Source: CBFGTV01 sp965652145
GTDB taxonomy: Bacteria > Bacillota > Clostridia > Peptostreptococcales > Natronincolaceae
NCBI GenBank assembly: GCA_965652145.1
Contig: CBFGTV010000005.1
Location: forward strand, 20,392 to 84,391
Direction of reading: 5' to 3'
Length of the DNA stretch: 64,000 nucleotides
Of the stretch, positions 52,338 through 62,000 are shown piece after piece. Below the pieces are notes generated by a model. The model searched no databases, was not told where the DNA came from, and saw nothing but the letters and a program-made list of their open reading frames with translations. Within the stretch, counting starts at the first letter, position 1. Each line of letters opens with the position of its first letter. A program made the position numbers and the translations under genes.

Positions 52338-53960
52338 TTGAACAGAAAGAAATCGATCATTTTTTTAATGATCTTGATTATGCTGCTGAGTGCTTGCTCT
52401 GGAGAGTTATCCCAGGGGGATGAAACCCTACCGGAGGTAACTGTTCATGAGAGTTATGAACCAGCACCAGGGGGCAGCTTTAAACTGTCAGTAACCAGAT
52501 TTAATACAATTAATCCTCTTTTTAATAATGAGCGAAGCCTCAAGCAGGTCCACAAACTGATTTATGAAGGCCTGGTGGCCTTTGATCCAGAAATGAATGT
52601 TGAGCCTGGCCTGGCCCAGAACTGGAGCATCTCAGAGGATGGACAGAGTATTGATTTTGTATTAAGAAATAATGTTAAATGGCATGATGGAGAAGCCTTT
52701 ACGGCAGAGGATGTAATATTTACATATCAGGTAATTAAGGGAAACCTTCAGCAGATTCAAAACACATCCATTTACCGAATGAGCCTACAGCATATTTCAG
52801 ATATGAGGGAAGTAAGTGAAGGTGTCATAAGGGTCACCTTTACCCGGCCCTTTAGCAATGGCCTAGAGGTAATGTCATTTCCCATTCTACCCAAGCATCT
52901 CTTTGAGGGAGCCAATCGATCTAAGCTGGCGGATGAGAATTTCCCGATTATCGGAACAGGGCCCTATCAATTGGAGGGCCATGTACGGATGAAGGAGCTT
53001 AAATTGGTCAGAAATGAACAATATTGGAATCAAAAGCCCTATATTGAATCAATTGAAGTGGTCATTGTACCTGATCGTGAGGCACAAATTTCTTTGTTTG
53101 ATAATGGTGATATTGATTTTGCTCAACCCCTTTCAATTGACTGGGGTAGGTTTGCTGATAATAAAAATATTGAAGTGTATGAATATGTCAGTAATAACCT
53201 GGAGTTTTTAGGCTTTAATTTTAAAAATAAGCTTTTGCAGGAGAATGCTGTAAGAAAAGCCATTGCCTATGGAATAGACAGACATAAAATTGTAAAGAAC
53301 ATTTACTTAAATCATGGAACCGTAACCGACGTGCCCATTAATCCTCATTCATGGCTCTATAACGAGGAAAGTCTGCAATATGGTTACGACCTGGAGGGAG
53401 CCAGGGCTTTATTAGAGGAATCGGGCTTTGTTCAGGGGGAAGCCTCGACAGCACGGATCAATGAACAGGGAGAGGCCCTTCGCTTTAGGCTGATTACCAA
53501 TAGCGATAACTTACTGCGGGAAAAAACAGCCTACTTAATTCAAGAGGAATTAGCCGCCATAGGAATTGAAATAGATGTAGTATTATTAAGCTGGGAGGAA
53601 TTTAACACTGCCATTGATCAGCGAAATTTTGACATGGTATTAGGGGGCTGGGAGCTTTCCCATGTGCCTGATTTGTCCTTTGCCTTTCATTCTTCCCAAA
53701 GAGATCGCACCAATTTTATATCCTATCAAGATGAAAAAATGGATGAGCTGTTGCAGGCGGCCTTCAGTGCTCCTAGCAGAGAAGCCAAATATGAACGCTA
53801 TCAGGAGCTTCAACAGCATATATCTGATGAGCTGCCCTATTTGAGTATCATGTTTCAAAATGGTGCAATTATGGCAAAGGATAAAATTAAGGGGCAACTG
53901 AAGCCCCATCTTCAAAATCACTTTTATAACATTGAAGAGTGGTTTATAAATACTAAATAA
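52338..53960 (+). CDS. Oligopeptide-type ABC substrate-binding lipoprotein
   Basis: 540 aa, TTG start after AGGGGGG. Signal peptide with lipobox LLSAC (Cys about 19). SBP_bac_5 family: GGSFKLSVTRFNTINPLF near the start, AENWSISEDGQSI-like segment, FTAEDVIFTYQVI, and GTGPYQLEG. It would bind peptides or similar solutes. No permease or ATPase genes are adjacent, so it is an orphan that must share a transporter. Confidence 0.9.
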   Translation: MNRKKSIIFLMILIMLLSACSGELSQGDETLPEVTVHESYEPAPGGSFKLSVTRFNTINPLFNNERSLKQVHKLIYEGLVAFDPEMNVEPGLAQNWSISEDGQSIDFVLRNNVKWHDGEAFTAEDVIFTYQVIKGNLQQIQNTSIYRMSLQHISDMREVSEGVIRVTFTRPFSNGLEVMSFPILPKHLFEGANRSKLADENFPIIGTGPYQLEGHVRMKELKLVRNEQYWNQKPYIESIEVVIVPDREAQISLFDNGDIDFAQPLSIDWGRFADNKNIEVYEYVSNNLEFLGFNFKNKLLQENAVRKAIAYGIDRHKIVKNIYLNHGTVTDVPINPHSWLYNEESLQYGYDLEGARALLEESGFVQGEASTARINEQGEALRFRLITNSDNLLREKTAYLIQEELAAIGIEIDVVLLSWEEFNTAIDQRNFDMVLGGWELSHVPDLSFAFHSSQRDRTNFISYQDEKMDELLQAAFSAPSREAKYERYQELQQHISDELPYLSIMFQNGAIMAKDKIKGQLKPHLQNHFYNIEEWFINTK

Positions 53961-54064
53961 TATAATTTGGAAGCCAGTCGAAGTTATGACTGGCTTCTGT
54001 TCTAAAAGACATAATTGACAATATGAAAAATTGATATTATAATATTATAGTGTGATTAAGCCAT

Positions 54065-54150
54065 GCGGATGTGGTGGAATCGGCAGACACGCTATCTTGA
54101 GGGGGTAGTGGGCAACGCCCGTGGGGGTTCAAATCCCCCCATCCGCACCA
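54065..54150 (+). tRNA. tRNA-Leu (anticodon GAG)
   Basis: 86 nt including CCA. Acceptor GCGGATG/CATCCGC, anticodon stem CTATC/GGTAG with loop TTGAGGG reading GAG, long variable arm TGGGCAACGCCC-type, T arm GGGGGTTCAAATCCCCC. Class II tRNA. Confidence 0.96.
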
Positions 54151-54156
54151 AGTTAT

Positions 54157-54203
54157 AAGCTACATTTTTGTTGGTAATGAACCAATGAAAATGTAGCTTT
54201 TTT
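54157..54203 (+). terminator. Terminator of tRNA-Leu(GAG)
   Basis: 12-bp stem AAGCTACATTTT/AAAATGTAGCTT followed by T-run. The remaining 140 bp to 54343 show nothing I can name. Confidence 0.88.
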
Positions 54204-54343
54204 CATATCTATAAATCACATTTTTTAACTTACCCTAATGGTGGAATGGGAAGCGGGACCAGCGATCTGTTAAGGCGGCACATGGTATCCCTCAACCACA
54301 AGAATCTGCCCCTAGAAGGTCTTGCTCTCATAAAAAACGCCTT

Positions 54344-55852
54344 CTACTTTATTTCCAAATAGTAATGCTCTATGGCAGGATCAAGGGTAACCGTTGTTAC
54401 ACCGGCTAGAGGATCAAACCCAAAGTTCTGGCGGATGATTTCAATACCCTCTATATTCGTTATCTCCGCAGTCACTGCCTCAAAATACAAATTGCTTCCC
54501 AGACGTGTAACCATATCATAGCCCTGAACGCCTACATTTTTAGAGCCTGTGCAAGCAAAGTCAAAGCTCGGTTTTTTGTGCTGGTTTGCTTTAACAGCAA
54601 CAGACTCCCCGGCAGGGATGGTAACAGGAAATTCCAGATAAAAAACGCGGTCAAGGTTTTTGGTCTCGGATATTATATCCTCAAGCATTCCCAAATGATA
54701 GCGGTCACGAACAGAGGCGGAGAGCAGTCCGTACTCCAGCATAAACTCAGACACTGCACCAAGAAACATCTCGTCGGACACGGCAAGCCCTTTACCATCG
54801 CCATACACGGAAAGGAAGCTCTTCACAATATCACGGAACACATCGGATAAAATCCGCTCAGTCCGTGTGACGTTTACCGAAACGCCGTCCAGCTCATTGC
54901 CCTTTTCGATGGCCCCGTTTTTATAACCCTGCAAGGCGTATTCTCCGATATCGTCGCCAAGCACGATAATATATTTTTCGGAACTCTCTCTGCGAGTTTC
55001 ATTCGGTACAAAGTAGCTGAACCGTCGCTGCCCATCCTCACCATATTCAACGCCGTTGAAGCCATAGAGCAAAATCGTGGTTTTCTCGGGATTGATTGTA
55101 AAGGTGATTGCCTGGGATGCGGCGTCAAACTCATCAAGCGGTGCTTCAAAATCTGTGAAGCTGTACACCGTCACCTGCTGATCGAGGCTTGGGTAATCCA
55201 CCAAAGCGTTCGCTTGATAGCCGCCGCTTTCCAAAAGCGCTTTGTACCCCTCCCACGAATCGAGATGCAGAATGTTCGAGCTACCCTCAGGGTCGTCTGC
55301 GCCTGTGAAGCTGCCCGAATATCCACCCGGATGCAGCGTCGGAGAAACCGGCTCGTCATCCAGCGTAATGGTGGGGATTTGTTCTGCAAGCTCATTGAAA
55401 CTGCCGGCGAAAGGGTAAAGGAGGCTTACACTGCGCTCGTGTTCCGAATGATTAGAGAGAATATATCTGTCCTGTACCTGTGCGCCCCATACACGCAGCG
55501 AATCCTCGCTGGCAAGAGAGAAATCATAAGCAATATGGCGGCTGGCGCTGATTTCATCATCCGCCTCAACCATCGTAAGGGGAAACACCGGACCCGCATA
55601 GGACATGAATGCAGAGCTGCCCTCTGCGTGGCCGCTGCCCCCGCTTCCCGCGTTGCCGCCCAAAGGCAAAAAGTTCTGCCAAAGCGCGGCACCGCCGACA
55701 CCCGCCACGAAAACAATGCAAGCGGCTATCACCGCCCAGGCCTTCCATTTAGGACGGGCGGCTTTTAACTTTGCGTCCTGTGCCTGATCGATAAGGTCAT
55801 CTCGAATCCCAGTAATGGCATCAAACAGTTTTCTTTCGCGCTCTCGGCTCAT
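54344..55852 (-). CDS. Putative anti-sigma factor, membrane protein
   Basis: 502 aa. Short charged N-terminal region (about residues 1-37), one membrane helix (about 38-62), then a large extracytoplasmic domain beginning with a Gly/Ser-rich linker. Its start overlaps the sigma gene stop by 4 bases (ATGA), the usual sigma/anti-sigma arrangement. No zinc finger is present. The gene is clearly GC-richer than most of the window. Confidence 0.7.
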   Translation of the reverse strand: MSRERERKLFDAITGIRDDLIDQAQDAKLKAARPKWKAWAVIAACIVFVAGVGGAALWQNFLPLGGNAGSGGSGHAEGSSAFMSYAGPVFPLTMVEADDEISASRHIAYDFSLASEDSLRVWGAQVQDRYILSNHSEHERSVSLLYPFAGSFNELAEQIPTITLDDEPVSPTLHPGGYSGSFTGADDPEGSSNILHLDSWEGYKALLESGGYQANALVDYPSLDQQVTVYSFTDFEAPLDEFDAASQAITFTINPEKTTILLYGFNGVEYGEDGQRRFSYFVPNETRRESSEKYIIVLGDDIGEYALQGYKNGAIEKGNELDGVSVNVTRTERILSDVFRDIVKSFLSVYGDGKGLAVSDEMFLGAVSEFMLEYGLLSASVRDRYHLGMLEDIISETKNLDRVFYLEFPVTIPAGESVAVKANQHKKPSFDFACTGSKNVGVQGYDMVTRLGSNLYFEAVTAEITNIEGIEIIRQNFGFDPLAGVTTVTLDPAIEHYYLEIK

Positions 55853-56406
55853 ATTGTCACCCCTTTCTCCACTAAATAAGACTGAAGGCTTTTGCGCAGG
55901 CGGAACATCCGCCCCGCCAGTTTGTTTGGCGTAATGCCGCTGGCCATGGCTAGCCGCCCCAGCTCCTCGCCGTTCCAGTATCGGCGCACGAAGAGGATGC
56001 GCTCAGTGGAGGGAAGGCTGTCCAACCAGTCGCTTATGTATCCGGAAAGTGCCTGCGCCTCCAGTATTTCCTCAGTGGTTTCGGTGTCGGGAATACAATC
56101 AGAGAGTTCGGAAAGAAGCACTTCCACACCAGCATAACGCTTTTGTGCCCGATTATGATTCCATCGATTGATGGAAAGATTGCGCACAATCCTGCCCAGC
56201 CATGCACGAAACGCCAAGGGCCTTTCTGGTGGGATGGTATTCCATGCCTTATGGTAGGTGTCGCTGACGCACTCCTCGGCATCCTCACAAACCGAAAGAA
56301 TGTTCATGGCAAGGCGGTAGCAAAATCCACCATACTTGTCCGCTGTTTCTTGAACCGCCGTTTTATCCCGGTTCCAATAAAGCGTGATGATTTCATGATC
56401 TTCCAT
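55849..56406 (-). CDS. RNA polymerase sigma-70 family (ECF-like) factor
   Basis: 185 aa, GGAGGGG before the ATG. Region 2: FCYRLAMNILSVCEDAEECVSDTYHKAWNTI (about residues 28-58). Region 4 is about 125-175: LPSTERILFVRRYWNGEELGRLAMASGITPNKLAGRMFRLRKSL in form. Together with the following membrane protein it forms a signalling pair probably acquired by transfer, judging by GC content. Confidence 0.88.
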   Translation of the reverse strand: MEDHEIITLYWNRDKTAVQETADKYGGFCYRLAMNILSVCEDAEECVSDTYHKAWNTIPPERPLAFRAWLGRIVRNLSINRWNHNRAQKRYAGVEVLLSELSDCIPDTETTEEILEAQALSGYISDWLDSLPSTERILFVRRYWNGEELGRLAMASGITPNKLAGRMFRLRKSLQSYLVEKGVTI

Positions 56407-56574
56407 TGCGCCCCTCCTCTCTATAAAATAAAGTACCCTTATTTATATAGACAGCAAAAACGATACAATATTTGCCGCTTACAAGAATTTATTTTACCAC
56501 ATGTGTAAACTATCGCCTAAACGCGCCATCCTTTTACAAGGATACTCTGGATGATACTTGGTATGTAACGACAG

Positions 56575-56610
56575 AGCAGGCCGATTTCTGTCTTGCAAAA
56601 TCGGCCTGCT
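56575..56610. terminator. Perfect hairpin between sigma gene and unknown gene
   Basis: 13-bp stem AGCAGGCCGATTT/AAATCGGCCTGCT with a 10-nt loop, 44 bp past the stop of the 56654 gene on its downstream side. T-rich only on the plus side, so polarity is unclear. Confidence 0.5.
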
Positions 56611-56653
56611 ACTAAGTCTTTTATTTTGATGATTAAATCATTGAGACTGGACT

Positions 56654-57187
56654 TTAGACCAGTTCCACCGTAATATCTTTGCGTGTGGTTTCATAAAACA
56701 CAATGCGCCATTCCACATTCTCCACCGGTTCAAAATGCAGCGCGGAGCAGGCAACCCGGAGCTTGCCCTGATTACCGCCATCGAGAACAATAGCAGTTGG
56801 GCCATCCGCCCTGCCGATGATACCGATGCAAACATCATCGGTTGCCTGCGGTGCCTTTGGGTCGGCGTATTTTTGCCGGGGTCGGTCGCCCTGTGCGCAA
56901 TCTGTTATCATAAAAGATCGGTCAGGAAAACCAGGAGAAATCGTATAACTCATTATGATGTAGTGTGTTGGAAACTCCTGATTGGGGTTGTTGAAATGCT
57001 CGGCGGACAACTCCTGCCGTTCGTATTCCTGCACGATCAGGGTGTGCTTTTTACCCGTTGACGGATGTATCAAATCAATCTGATCACCGGGCGACGATAC
57101 GCGAAAATGCGGCCCCGATATGGCGATAGGCTCTTGCATCTTTTCATGCTCCTGTATGGTAATACGCTCTTTTAGCTGTTCTCTCAT
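56654..57187 (-). CDS. Hypothetical protein with IGRADGPTAI motif
   Basis: 177 aa as read from ATG 57187, which lacks a ribosome site. The same frame is open a further 75-80 nt upstream and encodes a coiled-coil-like stretch (LKKTVEQLQAALDRKIEYTK), so the true start is upstream at a non-ATG codon, or the gene is 5'-truncated. A GIIGRADGPTAIVL segment near residue 122 resembles the GGADGPTxI motif of Na+-pumping decarboxylase beta subunits, without the rest of that protein. GC-rich like its neighbours. Function unknown. Confidence 0.5.
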   Translation of the reverse strand: MREQLKERITIQEHEKMQEPIAISGPHFRVSSPGDQIDLIHPSTGKKHTLIVQEYERQELSAEHFNNPNQEFPTHYIIMSYTISPGFPDRSFMITDCAQGDRPRQKYADPKAPQATDDVCIGIIGRADGPTAIVLDGGNQGKLRVACSALHFEPVENVEWRIVFYETTRKDITVELV

Positions 57188-57438
57188 GAGGTCAATTTTC
57201 TTGTTGAGTTTTTTGGTATATTCTATTTTTCGGTCAAGTGCAGCTTGAAGCTGTTCTACTGTTTTCTTCAGTCTCCCTATATGTGACGATATTTAATTAC
57301 CGTCAATCTATGATAGCTCGATTTCAAGGAATTGTCCAGTAAAATAAAAAGTAAAAAAAGTTCTTGCAATCAATTTTTAATGGCATTATGCTTTATTTGA
57401 GGATATCCTTCATAAAGCAAAGGAGGAAATTATAACAT

Positions 57439-58413
57439 ATGAATCATGAGAAAATTAAAATGCTTGAAAAGATAATTAACAATAATTATAACAATATTAC
57501 TGGCATAGTTATGCGCAAAAACGGTGAAGAGGTATATGAAAAATACTTTAACGGGTATACAGCCAATCATGCTACCCATGTATATTCGGTAACGAAGAGT
57601 GTTTTTTCAGCGCTGCTTGGTATTGCCATTCATAGGGGGAATATTAAAAGTGTCAACCAGAAAGTATTAGACTTTTTTCCTGATTATACGATAGCCAAGG
57701 GTGAAGAAACGATACAGCGTATCACGATCAAAGATATGCTGACTATGACCGCCCCTTATAAATACGATACGGAGCCGTATGAAAAGTTCTTCACAAGCCA
57801 AAACCCGATTCAGGATGCACTTGATTTATTAGGTGGGGACAAACCAATCGGAGATTTCAATTATTCTGCTATCGGTGGTACCCACATTTTGTCTGGCATT
57901 CTGGCAAAAGCTACGGGACAATCAATACTTAACTTTGCTACGGAAAATTTATTCTCGCTGTTGAAAATCAATGTTCCTCAAAATATTGTATTGCATAATC
58001 AAGAAGAGCATTTCGCCGTTATGAGTGATAAGAACACTCGTGGCTGGGTAGTAGACCCACAGGGAATTAACACGGCAAGCTGGGGACTCTTTCTAACACC
58101 CGCAGATATGGCGAAAATGGGGCAGCTATATTTAGATGGCGGCATATGGCAGGGCAAGCAAATTGTACCGCCTGAGTGGATAGATGAAAGCACCAAGGGG
58201 CATAGCCACTGGGAAACGTTGTCTTATGGCTACCTATGGTGGGTTATTGATGATAAAGAACATATTTACGCCGCCTTGGGAGACGGTGGAAATGTAATTT
58301 ACATCAATACGAAGCAAAAAATGGTGATTTCCATCGCTTCTCTTTTTATACCGGATGCTAAGGACAGAATAGAACTTATTAGAGAGCATATTGAACCCAT
58401 ATTTGAGGATTGA
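57439..58413 (+). CDS. Serine hydrolase, class C beta-lactamase family
   Basis: 324 aa, AAAGGAGGAA before the ATG. Nucleophile motif SVTK (SxxK, about residues 50-53), second motif YSA (about 138), GYLWW block near the end. No signal peptide or lipobox, so apparently cytoplasmic. Such proteins are esterases, D-aminopeptidases or penicillin-binding-like enzymes; an antibiotic-resistance role cannot be claimed. Confidence 0.88.
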   Translation: MNHEKIKMLEKIINNNYNNITGIVMRKNGEEVYEKYFNGYTANHATHVYSVTKSVFSALLGIAIHRGNIKSVNQKVLDFFPDYTIAKGEETIQRITIKDMLTMTAPYKYDTEPYEKFFTSQNPIQDALDLLGGDKPIGDFNYSAIGGTHILSGILAKATGQSILNFATENLFSLLKINVPQNIVLHNQEEHFAVMSDKNTRGWVVDPQGINTASWGLFLTPADMAKMGQLYLDGGIWQGKQIVPPEWIDESTKGHSHWETLSYGYLWWVIDDKEHIYAALGDGGNVIYINTKQKMVISIASLFIPDAKDRIELIREHIEPIFED

Positions 58414-58465
58414 ATGTAACTAATTTGATTTACGGAAGTTATACCGCTCGATTTTCCATAAGTAA

Positions 58466-58505
58466 AGCCGCCCTGCTGACTGTAAATCAGCGGGGTGGCT
58501 ATCTT
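58466..58505 (+). terminator. Terminator-like hairpin after the serine hydrolase
   Basis: 14-nt arms AGCCgCCCtGCTGA/TCAGCgGGGtGGCT (two imperfect positions), loop CTGTAAA, then ATCTTTT. Confidence 0.65.
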
Positions 58506-58509
58506 TTAG

Positions 58510-58770
58510 ACATATATCAAATCGTGCAGTACACATTCGTCGGCAATATCCTGTGCCAGTGTAAACGCCTGTATTCTTGCCAGCGAATCCTCAGCGAATT
58601 CTCAAGGGGTGGAGAGTTTTGATCCAAATACTGCCCTCGAATCCGCTTTGCCATATCAAAAGCAGGCATCTTTTCCCACCTCCAAAACCTCCAGCATTAA
58701 TTGTGCACCCAATTTGAACCCTTCTAAAAATGCCTGTTCCATATGATAAGTCAGCCGGGGATAATTGCTC
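58510..58770 (-). pseudogene. Decayed fragments of one or two small genes
   Basis: On the minus strand, short coding pieces in different frames are recognisable: MEQAFLEGFKLGAQLMLEVL (from about 58742), MPAFDMAKRIRGQYLD (from about 58671) and LARIQAFTLAQDIADE (about 58575-58530). The first looks like the C-terminal end of small proteins common on clostridial mobile elements. Frames are broken by stops, so none is functional. The remaining sequence to 59059 holds no gene I can support. Confidence 0.45.
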
Positions 58771-59059
58771 CGGCTGTTTGTTTTTTTCCTACAAAGGCTT
58801 CCTGACTTGTTCATGGGCGAAATCAAAAATTAGCTTAAATTGTAATCATATTATATGGTTGATATAATAAAAGACAGGGCTAATCTTAAGGGTTAACGCT
58901 ATCATTTATTTGAACCACCAAGGGCAGGGTTAATATGGAATAGACTGGCTTATCAATTTATTGATATAATTGGATTGTCGTTTTTTATAGCCTGAAGGGT
59001 TAAACGATAAACGTACAATTTATGAGTAACAAAAATAAGAATTGAAGAGGAATAAAGCA

Positions 59060-60163
59060 ATGAAACAATTAATCACCTTAATAATGATTATGAGCATAGC
59101 GGCACTACTGATCAGCTGCAGAATGATTCCTGCCCCCAATTATCATCAAGACCCCTATGGGCCAGAGCCCATGGAAGAGGCGCCGGCAGATAATATTTTG
59201 CCCCCAGAGGCTTCAGATACAGTAAAAATAATGTTTTTAGGCGATTCCATGATGACAGGCAGGGTGGCAGAGGTCATAAATCAAAGGGGAATTGATTATC
59301 CATTATCTGAATTTATGCCAATTTTAAAGGATAAGGATTTTATTGTGGCCAATTTAGAAACAGCCGTCGGCACCAGTGGAGAACTAATGGAAAAGACCTT
59401 TTCCTTTCAAACAGACCCAGCCATGCTAAGGATTTTTGAACCCTTAAAAGAAAAGCTTGTTTTTAGCCTGGCTAATAATCATGGTATGGATGGTCCGCTG
59501 CATGAAACCTTGGCCCACTTAAATAGTATCGGCTATAATTATATAGGGATTGGCAACAATGAGGAAGAGGCCTTCCGACCCTATATTTTAGAGAAAAATG
59601 ATCTATCTATCGCTATTTTTGCTGCGTCAAGGGTTATTCCCGTGGCAGAATGGCGAGCTGATGCCAATCGACCTGGAATGGCTACAGCCTATAGCTTTGA
59701 ACCCCTAATAAGCCATATTAAGGCTTATAGTGGGCAGGTAGACTACGTGATTGTATTTCTTCATTGGGGAGAAGAATTGGCAGAAGAGCCCAATGAAGAT
59801 CAAATCAACCTGGAAAAAGGGTTAAGGGAGGCAGGAGCTAACATCATTATAGGGTGTCACCCCCATGTGATTCAAGAATTGAAGTGGTCAGATAAAAGGG
59901 AGCTTACTGCTTTTTCGCTGGGCAACTTCTTATTCACCAATAGCAGACGCCCGGAGGCCAATCATATAATGGCTTTAGAGCTTTCCTTGTCGAACAATCA
60001 AATCGAAGAAGTTAAGGTTTGGCCTGGTAAAATAGATTTTGGAATTGTCAGGTATTTAGACAAGGGACAGGAGCGTCATCAGATAATGGATCGAATTAAA
60101 AGACTTTCTCCAACAATTGATGTTTCAGAAGAAGGAATTGTGCATCCTATGTGGAATAAATGA
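59060..60163 (+). CDS. CapA-family (poly-gamma-glutamate synthesis type) lipoprotein
   Basis: 367 aa from ATG 59060, with AGAGGAA upstream; a TTG at 59042 is in frame. Signal peptide with lipobox-like LLISC (Cys about 21). PGA_cap metallophosphoesterase-like fold: MFLGDSMMTGRV, ANLETAVG, SLANNHGMDG, FLHWGEEL and GCHPHVIQ. CapA-type proteins attach or process poly-gamma-glutamate, but many standalone copies have other roles. No capBC genes are adjacent. Confidence 0.88.
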   Translation: MKQLITLIMIMSIAALLISCRMIPAPNYHQDPYGPEPMEEAPADNILPPEASDTVKIMFLGDSMMTGRVAEVINQRGIDYPLSEFMPILKDKDFIVANLETAVGTSGELMEKTFSFQTDPAMLRIFEPLKEKLVFSLANNHGMDGPLHETLAHLNSIGYNYIGIGNNEEEAFRPYILEKNDLSIAIFAASRVIPVAEWRADANRPGMATAYSFEPLISHIKAYSGQVDYVIVFLHWGEELAEEPNEDQINLEKGLREAGANIIIGCHPHVIQELKWSDKRELTAFSLGNFLFTNSRRPEANHIMALELSLSNNQIEEVKVWPGKIDFGIVRYLDKGQERHQIMDRIKRLSPTIDVSEEGIVHPMWNK

Positions 60164-60276
60164 TACAATGGACTCATTTATCAATTAAAGCAAAAATCAT
60201 ACGATATAACTATATAGTTTTGTCGTATTTTGACGAATATGTCTTTTAATTTTGACAAAAGTAAGGATGATTCAGG

Positions 60277-61839
60277 ATGCCCAATTTTTATCATGAAAAA
60301 TTTAATATATTAGAGAGCTTTAAAACAACAGCCCATCAAGATATTTACATTGCAACAGAAAAAGAAATTGACAGTCATGCTGTGGTACTAAATGTTGTTA
60401 AAGATCAGGAGTTAATTCATCTAATGGAGACAGAAGAATTGGCTTCAGCGATGGCGAATTTAATTCATTTAGAAAGGCGAGGGGAAGAGCTGATTATTGC
60501 CACTCGAGTATTGGATGCTGAACCGTTGCTGGTTTATTTAGAAGAAAATTACGTTCCCATCAAACAACGTATGGACTTAGCCTTCCAATATTTAAATGCC
60601 ATTTCAAAATATGATTTCCTGGCTTTGCCCCTTAAAAATATATTAATTGATGAAGCACAGCTGGTGGTCAAGGATGAAAATCTTGCGGTTGATGAACTGA
60701 TCGTCGTTGAAGAGGGCTATAACCTGGCAGGTAGCTTTAACATAGGAGAAAAGCTTTCTTCTGTATTAAGTAAAATTATTTTCTTTGAATATCGTCAATT
60801 AAGGCAGGAAGAGCTTCTTTTGGCAGAAGTACAATTTTTTATAGAGGATTTAAAGGCTAAGCCTGATATAAGCCTTAAAGAAGCCCTGGCAACCTTTCGC
60901 AAGCTCTATATTTATCATTATTGTATGGAAGGTATTGATAATAACTTGACTGAAGAAGTTCCGATGAAGGCCTACCGGGAAATAGATGAGCAGCCCCGGC
61001 CTGAGAAAAAAACCTTCCGGTGGCCTGTAGTTGCTGCAATCCTTTTATTGCTAACAGTGGGAGCCTATGGTGTATCAAGTCTCATCAAGTGGCTGCCTGA
61101 ACGGACCCTTCAGGGAGAAGAATATACCCCTGTAGGTGGCCAGGTCAGGGCTTATTTTCGAATTGAGGAAGAACCTCCCTATTGGATACTTGTTAATGAA
61201 AGCAGTGGTTCCGGAGAAGAAACAATCGAGGCCTATCTATGGGAAATCAGTTATGAAGGAAAGGTCATTCAAACTTCAGATAACAGAGAGCCTAAATTAT
61301 CCTTTAATCAAGAGGGGACCTATACCATAAGCTTAAAAATTATGGATCAACAAAACAATGGGGAATGGAGTGAACCCCATATTGAGGCACTGGAGGTAAA
61401 ATTTGATACAGAGGAGGATGGAAGGGAGGCCAACATTACGCAGAATAACGAATATTTTACGCTGTCCACCCAGGGGCAAAATAATATTATAAAGGATGTT
61501 AATCTGTTTAATGAGGGACCCTACTCCTTCAAGCTTGTAAATGATCAGAATCTTTCACCGACCTTTACGCTGAGAAATTTCTACGCAAGGGAATATGAAA
61601 CGCTTTCAATGCTGATTAAAACCAGTCAGGAGGAAAACTTAAAGCTCCGGCTTATGGTTTATAATCAAGGAAATTTACAGCACCGTGAAGAATTTTCTCA
61701 ATCTGTTACAGTTCAAGATGATTGGAAGCTGGTTTATTTGGAGTTACCAAAGGTAAGCATGGAAGAAATTAAGTTAGAGATCGTAGGCTTTAGAAATCCA
61801 ATTTGGGTAGATTCTATAGAATTGCAGCCATATAAATAG
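60277..61839 (+). CDS. Membrane protein with kinase-like N-domain and PKD-like ectodomain
   Basis: 520 aa. The N-terminal about 240 residues are cytoplasmic and show a faint protein-kinase layout: FNILESFKTTAHQDIYIATEK, an N-lobe strand with VVLNVVKD, then ALPLKNILIDE where kinases have the catalytic loop, but no HRD or DFG. One membrane helix (about 247-267), a PKD-like beta domain (about 285-375, ending GTYTISLKIMDQQNN) and a C-terminal beta domain (about 400-520). Layout resembles PASTA-kinase receptors without the active site. A pseudokinase is inference; a novel family is equally possible. Confidence 0.65.
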   Translation: MPNFYHEKFNILESFKTTAHQDIYIATEKEIDSHAVVLNVVKDQELIHLMETEELASAMANLIHLERRGEELIIATRVLDAEPLLVYLEENYVPIKQRMDLAFQYLNAISKYDFLALPLKNILIDEAQLVVKDENLAVDELIVVEEGYNLAGSFNIGEKLSSVLSKIIFFEYRQLRQEELLLAEVQFFIEDLKAKPDISLKEALATFRKLYIYHYCMEGIDNNLTEEVPMKAYREIDEQPRPEKKTFRWPVVAAILLLLTVGAYGVSSLIKWLPERTLQGEEYTPVGGQVRAYFRIEEEPPYWILVNESSGSGEETIEAYLWEISYEGKVIQTSDNREPKLSFNQEGTYTISLKIMDQQNNGEWSEPHIEALEVKFDTEEDGREANITQNNEYFTLSTQGQNNIIKDVNLFNEGPYSFKLVNDQNLSPTFTLRNFYAREYETLSMLIKTSQEENLKLRLMVYNQGNLQHREEFSQSVTVQDDWKLVYLELPKVSMEEIKLEIVGFRNPIWVDSIELQPYK

Positions 61840-62000
61840 AATTTATTGTTGCGAGACTTAAAATAAGTCTCTTTTTTTGACTATTAATTAGACATAAAAC
61901 GACTGAATGTTTAAATAAATAACAAAAGTATACAAAAAAACCTATACATTTGAACTAATTTACTATATATTATATATGTAGTATATTTTTATGAAATTAA

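Noticed and set aside
55214..55768. 184-aa plus-strand frame in the GC-rich block
   Set aside because: Antisense to the anti-sigma gene; high GC lengthens chance frames. The minus-strand gene is supported by its overlap with the sigma gene.
54151..59000. attR copy of the tRNA-Leu(GAG) 3' end
   Set aside because: I looked for a repeat of the T arm or acceptor sequence after the GC-rich block and saw none.
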